A stretch of 64,000 nucleotides of DNA from CAYSSJ01 sp964433675 (GTDB lineage Bacteria; Cloacimonadota; Cloacimonadia; Cloacimonadales; TCS61): NCBI GenBank assembly GCA_964433675.1, contig CAYSSJ010000006.1:1-64000 (forward strand). The letters are read 5' to 3'. The translations under genes were made by a program, and so were the position numbers. The notes beneath the pieces are model-generated. The model had not been told where the DNA came from. It did not search any database and worked only from the letters and a program-made list of their open reading frames with translations. Shown in pieces: positions 9,301 through 16,603 of this stretch (position 1 is the first letter of the stretch; the number at the start of each line of letters is the position of its first letter).

Positions 9301-12300
9301 ATCAGCGCATCGACAGCGACATTCCAGTCGTCTAGATTCTCGCTCACTGATTCCTGCTTCCATCATTTGCTTAACATATACCTGATCATCCGGATGTATT
9401 AAATCGAGTATATTTTTACTTAGCAGTTCATTTATAGGATAATCAAATATTCGATAAGATCTGCTAAGAAAGCTGAAATTACCCTCAAAATCTGTGAGAG
9501 CGACAAGATCGAACATGTTGTCAGTGATATTCTTTAACAATATATTCTTCCGGATCAGTTTCTTATCTGCATTTTGATGTTTGATAGTTCCCTCAATGAT
9601 TTTCACAACAGAAGTTAATAGTTCCACATCCTCTTGCGGCCATGCACGATGTGTTTTGCATTCCTTCAAACCGATATAACCATAAAATTTATTGTTTACG
9701 AAAAGTGGAACTACAAGAATGGATAATATGCCTTGAGATTGTAAAATCTCTTTCGCATTATCATCAGGAATATCCTCGATATCGGAGAAACAGATATTGC
9801 GTCCCTCTTTTAGTTCCTGATACCACCAATTCACTGCATCTACCGGTATACTCTGCAATTTATCTTTCTGCGGAGGTACATCGGCTGCACACCACTCGAC
9901 TGTGTTTTCTAAGCTCTCTTTTGCCGAATCATACTCAAACATATAACAATAGCTCAAATTGATGGTCTCTCCTATGATAGTTATACATTGCTCAAAAAAG
10001 TTCCTTAGATCATCAACTTCTACTGTCAAAGATGATACCTTGGAAACGATTTTTTCATATTGCAATCTTTTTTGAAGCATTTGCTCTTTTGTTTTCAGCT
10101 CGGTAATATCTTCGATAGTTCCTTCGTAAAATAGAGATCTGCCATGCTCATCCTTGATCAGACGAGCACTTTCCAAGACATGTATTCTCCTGCCATCTTG
10201 TAGCTTCCATACCGATTCTAGTCCTTTAACACAACCATCCTGCTCTATACGCTCCACGAATTTTTCGCGTGGATAATCCGACTCATAGAATCCTTGAGCA
10301 AGATTCCGATCGGCTAAATCTTCAAAAGAAGCATAACCCAACATTTCTATCAGAGTTTGATTCGCCATCAGGATCTTACCTTCCGGAGTAGTGCGATAGA
10401 TTCCGATAGTGGCATTTTCATAGAGATTTCTAAATAGTTCCTCACTCTGGCGTAGCCTCTCTTCCGCCCGTTCTTGCTGCACGATATTTCGTGAAAGCTC
10501 GATTTTGCTGTAGCTTAGTGATGAAATCATCTCAGCGAGCTTCGCGTAAAACATCATTGCCGATTCTATCTTTTCACGGTTAAACCGTGGAACACAGTCA
10601 AGGGCCGCCATGTATTCAGTTTCATCAAAGCCATGCTGCCGAGCCTGTTTTCTGAACAACTCGTAATCAACTTGTTCATCTTCGTAAAAAAACTGACCGA
10701 TGTATATATTGCCAAGATGTTTGCCACCGATCTCGATAGGACTCACCATATCCCACATGTTATTTTTGCAAAGGTAAGCCTTGAACGTTCCCACCGGTAT
10801 TCCGTTGGCAAGTGCAAGATCGCTTTCTAAACAGTTTTTCGCGGTATCGGGATGAACACGGTGATATTTTGTGCATATATCCTGCCAGCCCACCCCAACT
10901 AATACGTTTCCTGAGATATCAAGTATTGCACCACCTATTTGGGTAGTTTTGTAAAAATCCTCCATCATAGTTTGTAGATCTTCGGCATCAATAATATCAG
11001 CAAGATTGAGTATCCCGATGTCAATGTCGGGTTCCATTATGGCTTGAAGTTTTTTCCTGACAGATGCTTTACTTTCCCTCAGCTTTTCTTCCGCCTGCTT
11101 ACGCTCGGTGATGTCCTGCAGGGTCACCAGAACCATACGTTTGCCTTTTACCATAATTGGCGTGGTAGATGCCAACAGGGTCATTTCCTTGATTTGATTT
11201 TCATCGGCTTTGAAATAATAGGGTGCTTCCATCTGTAAATGCGTTTCACCCGTTTCCAATGTATCCAGCACGGTATTGCGGATAACGCATTGCTGACAGA
11301 ATTCTCCGAATCCGCAGCCTCTGGGGTCATCCAGCACATGCATACAACGCAACGCTTCGCCGCCACGCAAACCGAGCATCTCCCCTGCATCACGATTGGC
11401 AAATTGTGTCGCTAAGCCATTGACCTGCTGAAGGCGTCTTTCATTATTAACCACCATCATCATCAAAGGTGCGTTACGATAGATAGCAGATAATAATTCT
11501 TTTTGCTCGGTCAGTTCTTGCTCTATACGCTTGCGTTCGGTTATATCTTCGTGCATCAATACATATCGTTCTATATCACCACTATTATCAAACAAAGGAA
11601 AAGCTATTCCTTTTATCCAAATAGGTTTGTCGGGAAATTCGGGATTTATATAATGAGCATTATATATACAATCGGGCAGGTTTGCAACTTCGCCTTTTTG
11701 CAATTGATCGATTTGCTGCTTATATACCTGTTGTTCGATTTGCTGGTCGGTAAAAAAGTTCCAATCAGGTGGAGGTTTGGCGCTAAAGAGTCTGGTATGA
11801 GCTGGATTTGTTTTTATTGTATATCCGTTTTTATCCAGTATTTGTATCGAAAGGGGGTTTTTGTCGATTATTTCCTGTAAAACTTTTTCCCTTTTTTTAC
11901 GTTCGGTAATGTCTTCGACTTCTGCAATCTCCATCTCTTGGTCTTCGAAGGCAAGGTAATAGCTGTTTATCCGAACAGGAAATGTAGTACCATCTCGCCG
12001 TCGGTGCTCCGATTCGAATTTGAGCTCCTTTTCTTCCTGATACATGTTCCATTGCTCTTTACGTTTTTCTCTGGGGTAATTCGGATCAACATCCCAGACA
12101 TGCATCGACATAAGCTCCTCAAGTGAATATCCGAGTTTCTCCGCCGCTGTCTCATTGGCATAGGTGAACTTCCCTTCGGGTGAGATCCAAAATACACTGA
12201 GGGGAGATTTGTCCACCATGTACTTTGTTTTGCGCAGTGTTTCCTCAGCCTGCTTACGCTCGGTGATGTCCTGTGCAAGGATAGCAATATCTTCACCCAT

Positions 12301-13881
12301 CGATACAACCACGAGACGGAGCCAGGTCGGTTTTGAAAGTATCTCTTCAACATAGACTTCTTCCAAAATCCGGGATTCCCCGGTATTCGCCACTTGCAAA
12401 TATGCCTTAAAAACGGAGGTCTCACTATGGGAAGGTAAAAGGTCAAGTAACCGTTTGCCTATTACTTTTTGCGGATCCGTTCCGTTAATACGTGCTATTG
12501 TTTGATTTTCGTATATCCAGGTAAAGTCAACAATCTCACCATTTTCATTTCGCACAGGATGCATAATAGTGAATCCATCAGGAGACATTTCCTGAGCTAT
12601 GCGGAACCGCTCTTCACTCTCGCGCAGGGCATCTTCTGCCTTTATTTTCTCTCTGGCAAAGGCAAGGTCGTCCGCCACCTCTTGCAAAAGATCTATCTCC
12701 TCGGAAGAAATGCCATGATCCGGGATCATACAAGCGATAAGTACACCTACCAGCTCATTATTTTTTATCATAGGGATCAAAATGGTCTTATGAAATCCGT
12801 ATTCATCCATTTGTGGGCATTCTTTACAATACTCTTGGGGATTGTTTATGATAATAGATTCTCTGGAAGTCACTAACTCTCTTACACATTTGAGGGCATT
12901 GTTATAGTCATCTTCACTTATCTGCCAATCTCCCAATTGATGCTCTCCGGCTGCTGCAATTGGAGAAATTGTCCCTTTGCTTTCGTCCAGCAAAGCTATT
13001 TCGAAGTTTAAATATTGTCTTGTATCCAATAATGCCTGACAGGCATTTTGCATCATCTGCATCAGGTTATCTTCCTGAACAATGATCTGATTGACATTAC
13101 GGATAGCCATAAGCAGTGAATTTAAATTATCTATCTTCTGCTTTGCTTCTTTTCGGTTGGTGATTTCATGAGATATCGCTAACACGCTGTTTTGGTCAAA
13201 TTTGGTTATCCGTGCTTCAAAATAGTGTCTCTGATCATCAATATCCAATTTATAATCATAAGTTTGGTTTTCCCCTGTTTCGAGACATTTTCTAAAATAC
13301 TGCCGGTGGCGGTCAGCTTCTTCTTTGCCGAAAACAAGATCTATTTTTTTACCGATTACTTCTTCGGCTGCAAGGGGAAGCAAACTATCATCGGGGCTAT
13401 GGACTTCTATGTAATATCCATCTTTATCGATCACGAACATCAGGTCGGGAAGAGCTCGCACGATAGCTTCGTTACGAGTGGCATGTCGTTGTGTCTCCTG
13501 TTCGGCATCGAATAGTTTTAATGCCATTTTTACCGATGCTATCAGCACGGTTTCACCCGATGCTTTCACAATATACCCGTAGGAAGTTATTCCTTCGGTT
13601 TTCTCTACTACTTCTCTTTCGGTATGAGAAGATAAAAACACGAGTGGTAGATCATACATGCCGAGTATCTTCTCAGCCGCCTCGGTGCCGTCCATCCCGC
13701 TACCAAGATCTATATCCATCAGGATAAGATCTATCTCCGAATTGTTTTCCACATATTCTACCGCATTTTCTCCGCTATACTTGGTGATCACTCGGTAACC
13801 ATATTTCTCCAAGGTCATCTTCTCTTCCATAGCAATGAGCGCTTCATCTTCTACCAATAGGATGGTCTTTTTAGTCAGCAT
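6361..13881 (-). CDS. Giant multi-sensor histidine kinase, 2506 aa (REC, about 10 PAS, 4 GAF, PocR, HisKA_2)
   Basis: Approximate order: receiver 1-125 (D56), PAS 135-250, GAF 262-415, four PAS between 425 and 950, PocR-type ligand domain 955-1125, PAS 1145-1270, GAF 1285-1440, PAS 1455-1575, GAF 1590-1740, three PAS 1745-2115, GAF 2125-2290, then HisKA_2 with the motif KEVHHRIKNNL (H2316/H2317) and a C-terminal HATPase (N box NELLTNIIKYAF, G boxes DNGVGL and GFGLMLV). Nearly every PAS ends in the linker DITERK or a close variant. The PAS around 820-950 carries four Cys: C846, C856, C862, C865. No transmembrane segment is seen, so it should sense cytoplasmic signals. GGGGGAAAAA precedes the ATG. 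The frame is open for 7.5 kb without interruption. Its signal is unknown; PocR domains are thought to bind small molecules such as hydrocarbon derivatives. Confidence 0.93.
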   Translation of the reverse strand: MLTKKTILLVEDEALIAMEEKMTLEKYGYRVITKYSGENAVEYVENNSEIDLILMDIDLGSGMDGTEAAEKILGMYDLPLVFLSSHTEREVVEKTEGITSYGYIVKASGETVLIASVKMALKLFDAEQETQRHATRNEAIVRALPDLMFVIDKDGYYIEVHSPDDSLLPLAAEEVIGKKIDLVFGKEEADRHRQYFRKCLETGENQTYDYKLDIDDQRHYFEARITKFDQNSVLAISHEITNRKEAKQKIDNLNSLLMAIRNVNQIIVQEDNLMQMMQNACQALLDTRQYLNFEIALLDESKGTISPIAAAGEHQLGDWQISEDDYNNALKCVRELVTSRESIIINNPQEYCKECPQMDEYGFHKTILIPMIKNNELVGVLIACMIPDHGISSEEIDLLQEVADDLAFAREKIKAEDALRESEERFRIAQEMSPDGFTIMHPVRNENGEIVDFTWIYENQTIARINGTDPQKVIGKRLLDLLPSHSETSVFKAYLQVANTGESRILEEVYVEEILSKPTWLRLVVVSMGEDIAILAQDITERKQAEETLRKTKYMVDKSPLSVFWISPEGKFTYANETAAEKLGYSLEELMSMHVWDVDPNYPREKRKEQWNMYQEEKELKFESEHRRRDGTTFPVRINSYYLAFEDQEMEIAEVEDITERKKREKVLQEIIDKNPLSIQILDKNGYTIKTNPAHTRLFSAKPPPDWNFFTDQQIEQQVYKQQIDQLQKGEVANLPDCIYNAHYINPEFPDKPIWIKGIAFPLFDNSGDIERYVLMHEDITERKRIEQELTEQKELLSAIYRNAPLMMMVVNNERRLQQVNGLATQFANRDAGEMLGLRGGEALRCMHVLDDPRGCGFGEFCQQCVIRNTVLDTLETGETHLQMEAPYYFKADENQIKEMTLLASTTPIMVKGKRMVLVTLQDITERKQAEEKLRESKASVRKKLQAIMEPDIDIGILNLADIIDAEDLQTMMEDFYKTTQIGGAILDISGNVLVGVGWQDICTKYHRVHPDTAKNCLESDLALANGIPVGTFKAYLCKNNMWDMVSPIEIGGKHLGNIYIGQFFYEDEQVDYELFRKQARQHGFDETEYMAALDCVPRFNREKIESAMMFYAKLAEMISSLSYSKIELSRNIVQQERAEERLRQSEELFRNLYENATIGIYRTTPEGKILMANQTLIEMLGYASFEDLADRNLAQGFYESDYPREKFVERIEQDGCVKGLESVWKLQDGRRIHVLESARLIKDEHGRSLFYEGTIEDITELKTKEQMLQKRLQYEKIVSKVSSLTVEVDDLRNFFEQCITIIGETINLSYCYMFEYDSAKESLENTVEWCAADVPPQKDKLQSIPVDAVNWWYQELKEGRNICFSDIEDIPDDNAKEILQSQGILSILVVPLFVNNKFYGYIGLKECKTHRAWPQEDVELLTSVVKIIEGTIKHQNADKKLIRKNILLKNITDNMFDLVALTDFEGNFSFLSRSYRIFDYPINELLSKNILDLIHPDDQVYVKQMMEAGISERESRRLECRCRCADGSYIWLENLGKFFRDETGKPQGLIISSRDITDRKSSENMMQKEIDAQTKLLEFTEDFLGDHQKALDYQKITDNVLKISGAKYAVFNLFEENGKDFRTVALAGIKDHILKASKILGLKLIGKKWSYDKQREQKTIGKTISKFSALSELTDKVLPKQIVSSLEKQFDIGETIVAKITTRGKTLGDFTIMMPKGEKFTEDKIMEIYLRQIGLLMQHHKAEDKVQQSKRSFQNIFNNSSVAIYIQDREGRFIDINPAAVKLYGYDKDYLIGRSPECVTAPEKNDMNQVKQKIEKAFEGEPQQFEFWAKRKDGTVFPKIVTVEKGTYFSEDVIFAYAIDISERKQAQEELMQKNELLKNITDNMFDLVALADLGGNFIFVGKSHEQLGYPQHELIGRNVMEFVHPNDLDRIKAVFEKTLLTKESKSLEYRYRCADGSYVWLETIGKILLDDCNQPKEILFSSRDVTERKKAEKALKEQGQNYKAIINAMNDMVYVIGFDGMILDVNQKTMEIMGYTKEELLSMTPSEFDDHLSDKEIKNLIDNVSIDRIQVFETKHKTKNGIIIPIEISSSIVFYQGEQAVLSIARDITDRKQTEHELMESEERAHSQREAISKLVLDESIAMAELPEAFKKITKTLTKAIEVERASIWLLSDHKKQLRCLSLYEASRDKHTDGEVLETAIFPNYFKALLSDSRIVTEDAIHDPRTCELEGNYLYKSGISSMIDAAIQLEGDIVGVVSIEHVGEKRQWHSDEEAFVSTVAAMVAQILTNVQRHEAEDKIKKQLSEKETLLKEVHHRIKNNLASVASLLSLQANSVSNPEAESILKEAIGRVKSMRILYDKLLITEGHEDVSVRHYLEDLISLIISTTKEESDFKLEMEIDDIPLDVKKLFPIGVIVNELLTNIIKYAFQNSEAGLVIIKLKQENDKVRLIVQDNGVGLSEDFDVEKSEGFGLMLVKILAEQLGGSLSFTNKQGTKAMIEFSIDK

Positions 13882-13989
13882 TTTTTCCCCCGATATGCCA
13901 AAATATCAATTATCGATATAATGGTGAATCTAGCACCTCCGTCAGTTTTCTCTTCCATATTGCCATTAACCACTTCTGCTCCTAGTGCC

Positions 13990-14014
13990 TTTATTCTGGA
14001 AAAAACAGAATAAA
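13990..14014 (-). promoter_or_regulatory. Hairpin in the leader of the giant kinase gene
   Basis: A perfect 9-bp inverted repeat TTTATTCTG / CAGAATAAA with a 7-base loop lies about 110 bases upstream of the kinase start and downstream of its predicted promoter. It is AT-rich and lacks a run of U long enough for a clear terminator, so an operator or leader hairpin is as likely. Confidence 0.4.
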
Positions 14015-14040
14015 AACCTAATTTTTACTATCTATAATTC

Positions 14041-14069
14041 TAAATACTCAACCTAAAACAATTTGTCAA
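14041..14069 (-). promoter_or_regulatory. Predicted sigma-70-type promoter of the two-kinase operon
   Basis: Reading on the minus strand: TTGACA (14069-14064), a 17-bp spacer, and TATTTA (14046-14041). Transcription would start near 14034, leaving a leader of about 150 bases before the kinase ATG at 13881. This is the only strong -35 match between the kinase and the repeat region. Confidence 0.55.
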
Positions 14070-14251
14070 TGTAAAATATCACTCCTTATATTGGAATAGC
14101 ATGAGAGTCTGAAGATAGAAGATAGATGGTGGAGGTAAGAAGTCGGACATCAGAAGCGTGTCATGCTATGTAGGAGTATGACGTGATAAGTGATAGGTTA
14201 TACGAAAAGGGAAAAGTGACCCTCCTTCGCCGAGGCTACGAAGGAATAAGC

Positions 14252-14473
14252 AAGGATCAAGGACTAAGGGAAGATTGGGCTAGAAAGTTATGGTCATCTC
14301 GGTCGGAACCCGGTGGAATCGGCGAAGCCGAGCAGCAAAGCTGCTATTCCACTGGGTGTAGTCGAGAGATCTCAAATAATACTATAGCCTAAATCAAATT
14401 CACTGAGATTTCTCCACTTCGGGGACTTCGTCCCCTTCGGTCGAAATGACGGATTTTATCATTCTGATCTCTG
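14252..14473 (+). repeat. 222-bp interspersed repeat, copy 1
   Basis: Matches 16180-16401 over the same length with about six differences. The core 14293-14450 is bounded by imperfect 10-base inverted ends (GTCATCTCGG / TCGAAATGAC). Inside, a first cloverleaf-like part has an outer stem CCCGGTGGAAT / ATTCCACTGGG enclosing the hairpins GGC-GAA-GCC and AGCAGC-AAA-GCTGCT. A second part has the hairpin GGGGAC-TTC-GTCCCC. It codes for nothing and resembles REP/BIME-like or MITE-like non-coding elements. Confidence 0.9.
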
Positions 14474-14507
14474 TCTTCTGACCTCTGACCTCTAAACCTC
14501 TAAACTG

Positions 14508-14572
14508 CATTATTCATTATACATTATTCATTCACAAGTTTTCTCTACTTACTTCCTACTGCTTACTGCCTA
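14508..14572 (+). repeat. Heptanucleotide arrays (CATTATT and CTGCCTA types)
   Basis: Four consecutive 7-base units CATTATT, CATTATA, CATTATT, CATTCAC occupy 14508-14535. After a short gap, units CTACTTA, CTTCCTA, CTGCTTA, CTGCCTA occupy 14545-14572. The unit sequence changes but the 7-base period does not. Confidence 0.85.
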
Positions 14573-14646
14573 CTGTTTTCCGTCTCCTGACCTCTTAACC
14601 CTCAACCCTAAACTCTAAACTTCATCTTGCGTCTCTAGCACAAAGA

Positions 14647-14690
14647 CACACTTCGATACGCTCCGGCTTACGCCGTAGCTACTCAGTGTG
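14647..14690. repeat. Palindromic intergenic repeat
   Basis: CACAC at the left pairs with GTGTG at the right, and the centre holds the hairpin CGGC-TTAC-GCCG. It has the look of a short REP-like palindrome, different in sequence from the 222-bp element. Only one copy is present in this window. Confidence 0.6.
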
Positions 14691-14840
14691 ACTTGATCTG
14701 TTCTCCACCATCTATCTTCTTTCTGTTTACCGTCTCCAGTCTTCTCTGCCCACCAATATTCCTATCCTCCAAACCTCCCATCTTCCCTTCTTTCTCTCTC
14801 AGTCGCTCAGTCTCTTAGTCCCTTCGTCTCTCATCCTTTC

Positions 14841-14896
14841 GTCCTTAGTCCTAGATCCTTACTCCTTAATCCTTTTAGCTTTTAGCTTTTAGCTTT
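14841..14896 (+). repeat. Eight-unit heptanucleotide array abutting the aldolase stop codon
   Basis: Eight uninterrupted 7-base units: GTCCTTA, GTCCTAG, ATCCTTA, CTCCTTA, ATCCTTT, then TAGCTTT three times. The array ends one base before the stop codon of the aldolase gene. On the minus strand it reads as AAGGATN/AAGGACT-type units, the same family as the heptads inside both 222-bp elements, in inverse orientation. Confidence 0.88.
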
Positions 14897-14897
14897 G

Positions 14898-15950
14898 TTA
14901 CGCTATCGTAATCTCCTCATCCAGATAGACATCCTGAATTGCCTGTAAGATCTTCACCCCTTCATTCATCGGTTTTTGGAATGCTTTTCTGCCGGAGATC
15001 AATCCCATACCACCGGCACGTTTATTGATAACAGCAGTTCTCACCGCTTGTTGCAGGTCATTCTTGCCGGATGCACCACCTGAATTGATCAGACCAACTT
15101 TGCCCATGTAACAATTTGCCACCTGATAGCGAGTGAGGTCGATCGGATGGTCTGAAGATAATTTATCGTAAACCAAAGGATGTGTTTTCCCAAAGTTTAT
15201 AGCTGTAAATCCACCGTTTGTGGTCGGTTGTTTCTGTTTGATAATATCAGCTTCGATAGTTACGCCCAGATGATTAGCTTGACCGGTCAGATCGGCAGCA
15301 GTATGATAATCTTTACCCTCTTTTTTGAAAGCGGAATTTCGCAGATAACACCAAAGCACGGTAAACATCCCCAGTTGATGCGCTCTGAAGAATGCTTCGG
15401 AGATCTCTTCTATCTGACGACGAGACTCCTGAGAACCGAAATAGATTGTCGCCCCTATTCCAACAGCTCCCATATCGAATGCCTGCTCCACATTGGCGAA
15501 CAAACGTTGGTCATATGAGTTTGGATAGGAAAGCAGTTCATTATGGTTGATCTTGACTATAAAGGGAATCTTATGGCAATATTTACGGGAAACCAAACCG
15601 AGCACTCCCAAAGTAGATGCTACTGCATTACATCCACCTTCTAGTGCCAGTTTAACAATATTTTCCGGATCGAAATAGATCGGATTGGGTGCAAATGATG
15701 CTCCTGCTGTATGCTCTATCCCTTGATCTACCGGTAAAATAGAGACATATCCCGTGCCTCCTAATCTACCATGATTGAAGAAATTTTGTAAGTTTCGCAA
15801 TACATTATTCGGTCTATCGGAATTGCTATGGATTCGATCGACAAAATCTCCTCCCGGCAGAGTCAGATTTTCGCGCGGAACGGTTTTACATTTGTGTCCC
15901 AAAAGCTCTACTGCTTCTTCTCCCAGGATTTTTCTGATCTTTTCGCTCAT
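14898..15950 (-). CDS. fbaB: Class I fructose-bisphosphate aldolase (DhnA/FbaB family)
   Basis: Cleaves fructose 1,6-bisphosphate to dihydroxyacetone phosphate and glyceraldehyde 3-phosphate, or runs the reverse step in gluconeogenesis, through a lysine Schiff base in the cytoplasm. The family is recognised from VSILPVDQGIEHTAGASFAPNP (about 88-109), the segment GCNAVASTLGVLG, PFIVKINHNELLSYP with a candidate Lys, and the C-terminal ISGRKAFQKPMNEGVKIL phosphate-binding region. The length of 350 aa suits the longer bacterial DhnA-type enzymes. AAGGAGGG precedes the ATG well. The gene stands alone on the minus strand, set between two repeat-rich gaps, so it probably has its own transcript. Pyruvate kinase, also glycolytic, lies 1.3 kb upstream. 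Confidence 0.92.
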   Translation of the reverse strand: MSEKIRKILGEEAVELLGHKCKTVPRENLTLPGGDFVDRIHSNSDRPNNVLRNLQNFFNHGRLGGTGYVSILPVDQGIEHTAGASFAPNPIYFDPENIVKLALEGGCNAVASTLGVLGLVSRKYCHKIPFIVKINHNELLSYPNSYDQRLFANVEQAFDMGAVGIGATIYFGSQESRRQIEEISEAFFRAHQLGMFTVLWCYLRNSAFKKEGKDYHTAADLTGQANHLGVTIEADIIKQKQPTTNGGFTAINFGKTHPLVYDKLSSDHPIDLTRYQVANCYMGKVGLINSGGASGKNDLQQAVRTAVINKRAGGMGLISGRKAFQKPMNEGVKILQAIQDVYLDEEITIA

Positions 15951-16179
15951 TTTGCCCTCCTTTTTTTCTCTTTGTATTTTCCTAAAGTCATTATGAACAA
16001 TTATCTATCATCTGTCAACAAAAGAAACTTTGGGAGGAACAATTTAGAAATTTCCACCATCGATACTGCCAGATGCGCTAGGCAGCCAAGCACCAAAATC
16101 TCCCGATGGAATAGGCGGGAAGAGAGCCGGTGAAAAGCTATCCTCCTTCGCCGACGCTACGGAGGACTAAGCAAGGATA

Positions 16180-16401
16180 AAGGATCAAGGACTAAGGGAA
16201 GATTGAGCTATAAAGTTATGGTCATCTCGAGCGGAACCCGGTGGAATCGGCGAAGCCGAGCAGCAAAGCTGCTATTCCACTGGGTGTAGTCGAGAGATCT
16301 CAAAGAATACTATAGCCTAAATCAAATTCACTGAGATTTCTCCACTTCGGGGACTTCGCCCCCTTCGGTCGAAATGACGGATTTTATCATTCTGATCTCT
16401 G
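16180..16401 (+). repeat. 222-bp interspersed repeat, copy 2
   Basis: Matches 14252-14473 with about six differences over 222 bases. Core 16221-16378, bounded by GTCATCTCGA and TCGAAATGAC, an inverted pair with one mismatch. Immediately upstream are AAGGATA (16173-16179) and then AAGGATC, AAGGACT, AAGGGAA. Copy 1 lacks the AAGGATA unit, so the two copies differ by exactly one 7-base unit here. Confidence 0.9.
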
Positions 16402-16491
16402 ACCTCTGTCCTCTAAACTTCTAAACATCTTTCTTGTCCACCGTAAGGCAAGTTTCCAATTTGCCCTGCTTTGCTCTATCATCCACCTTCC

Positions 16492-16561
16492 ATCTTCTAT
16501 CTTCTATCTTCTTTCTGCTTACTACCTACTGCCTACTGCCTTCCGTCTTCTGTCTCCAATC
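16492..16561 (+). repeat. Ten-unit heptanucleotide array
   Basis: Ten units in one unbroken 7-base register: ATCTTCT three times, TTCTGCT, TACTACC, TACTGCC twice, TTCCGTC, TTCTGTC, TCCAATC. The related stretch at 14714-14741 reads ATCTTCT, TTCTGTT, TACCGTC, TCCAGTC, so it is the same array with fewer internal units. Confidence 0.88.
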
Positions 16562-16603
16562 TTCCTATCCTCCCATCTTCCCTTCTCTGGGTCCCCCGGT
16601 CAC

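Larger units (their letters stand above)
14101..14897. repeat. Repeat-rich intergenic region downstream of the aldolase gene
   Basis: The 1.0-kb gap 13882-14897 has no convincing gene. Its first 220 bases hold the kinase promoter and leader; the rest is a mosaic of repeats. From left to right: GAAGATA heptads (14111-14124), a copy of the 222-bp element (14252-14473), TCTGACC and CATTATT heptads, CTGCCTA heptads, a palindrome at 14647-14690, and pyrimidine-rich heptads running to the aldolase stop codon. An exact 18-base inverted repeat links 14117-14134 to 14703-14720. A 69-codon open frame at 14183-14392 runs through the repeat and is not believable as a gene. Confidence 0.85.
15951..16603. 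repeat. Repeat-rich intergenic region upstream of the aldolase gene
   Basis: This 653-base gap holds the second 222-bp element and a long period-7 array, with no believable gene. Its first 130 bases (15951-16080) would have to contain the aldolase promoter; I see no strong -35/-10 pair there. The sequence TCCTCC...GGAGGA at 16141-16166 forms a short inverted repeat shared in part with 14220-14245. Confidence 0.8.

Noticed and set aside
11967..12446. 159-codon frame overlapping the giant kinase in another phase
   Set aside because: Its composition is a frame-shifted reading of PAS domains with no ribosome-binding site.
6361..13881. Assembly artefact joining several kinases
   Set aside because: No frameshift or stop occurs in 7.5 kb, the linkers are regular and only one HisKA_2 core is present, so a single natural gene is the simplest reading.
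14183..14392. Open reading frame inside the first 222-bp element
   Set aside because: It runs through palindromic repeat sequence, has no ribosome-binding site and matches no family.
14101..16603. Possible CRISPR array in the repeat-rich gaps
   Set aside because: Units are 7 bases long without spacers, the longer repeats occur only twice, and there are no cas genes.
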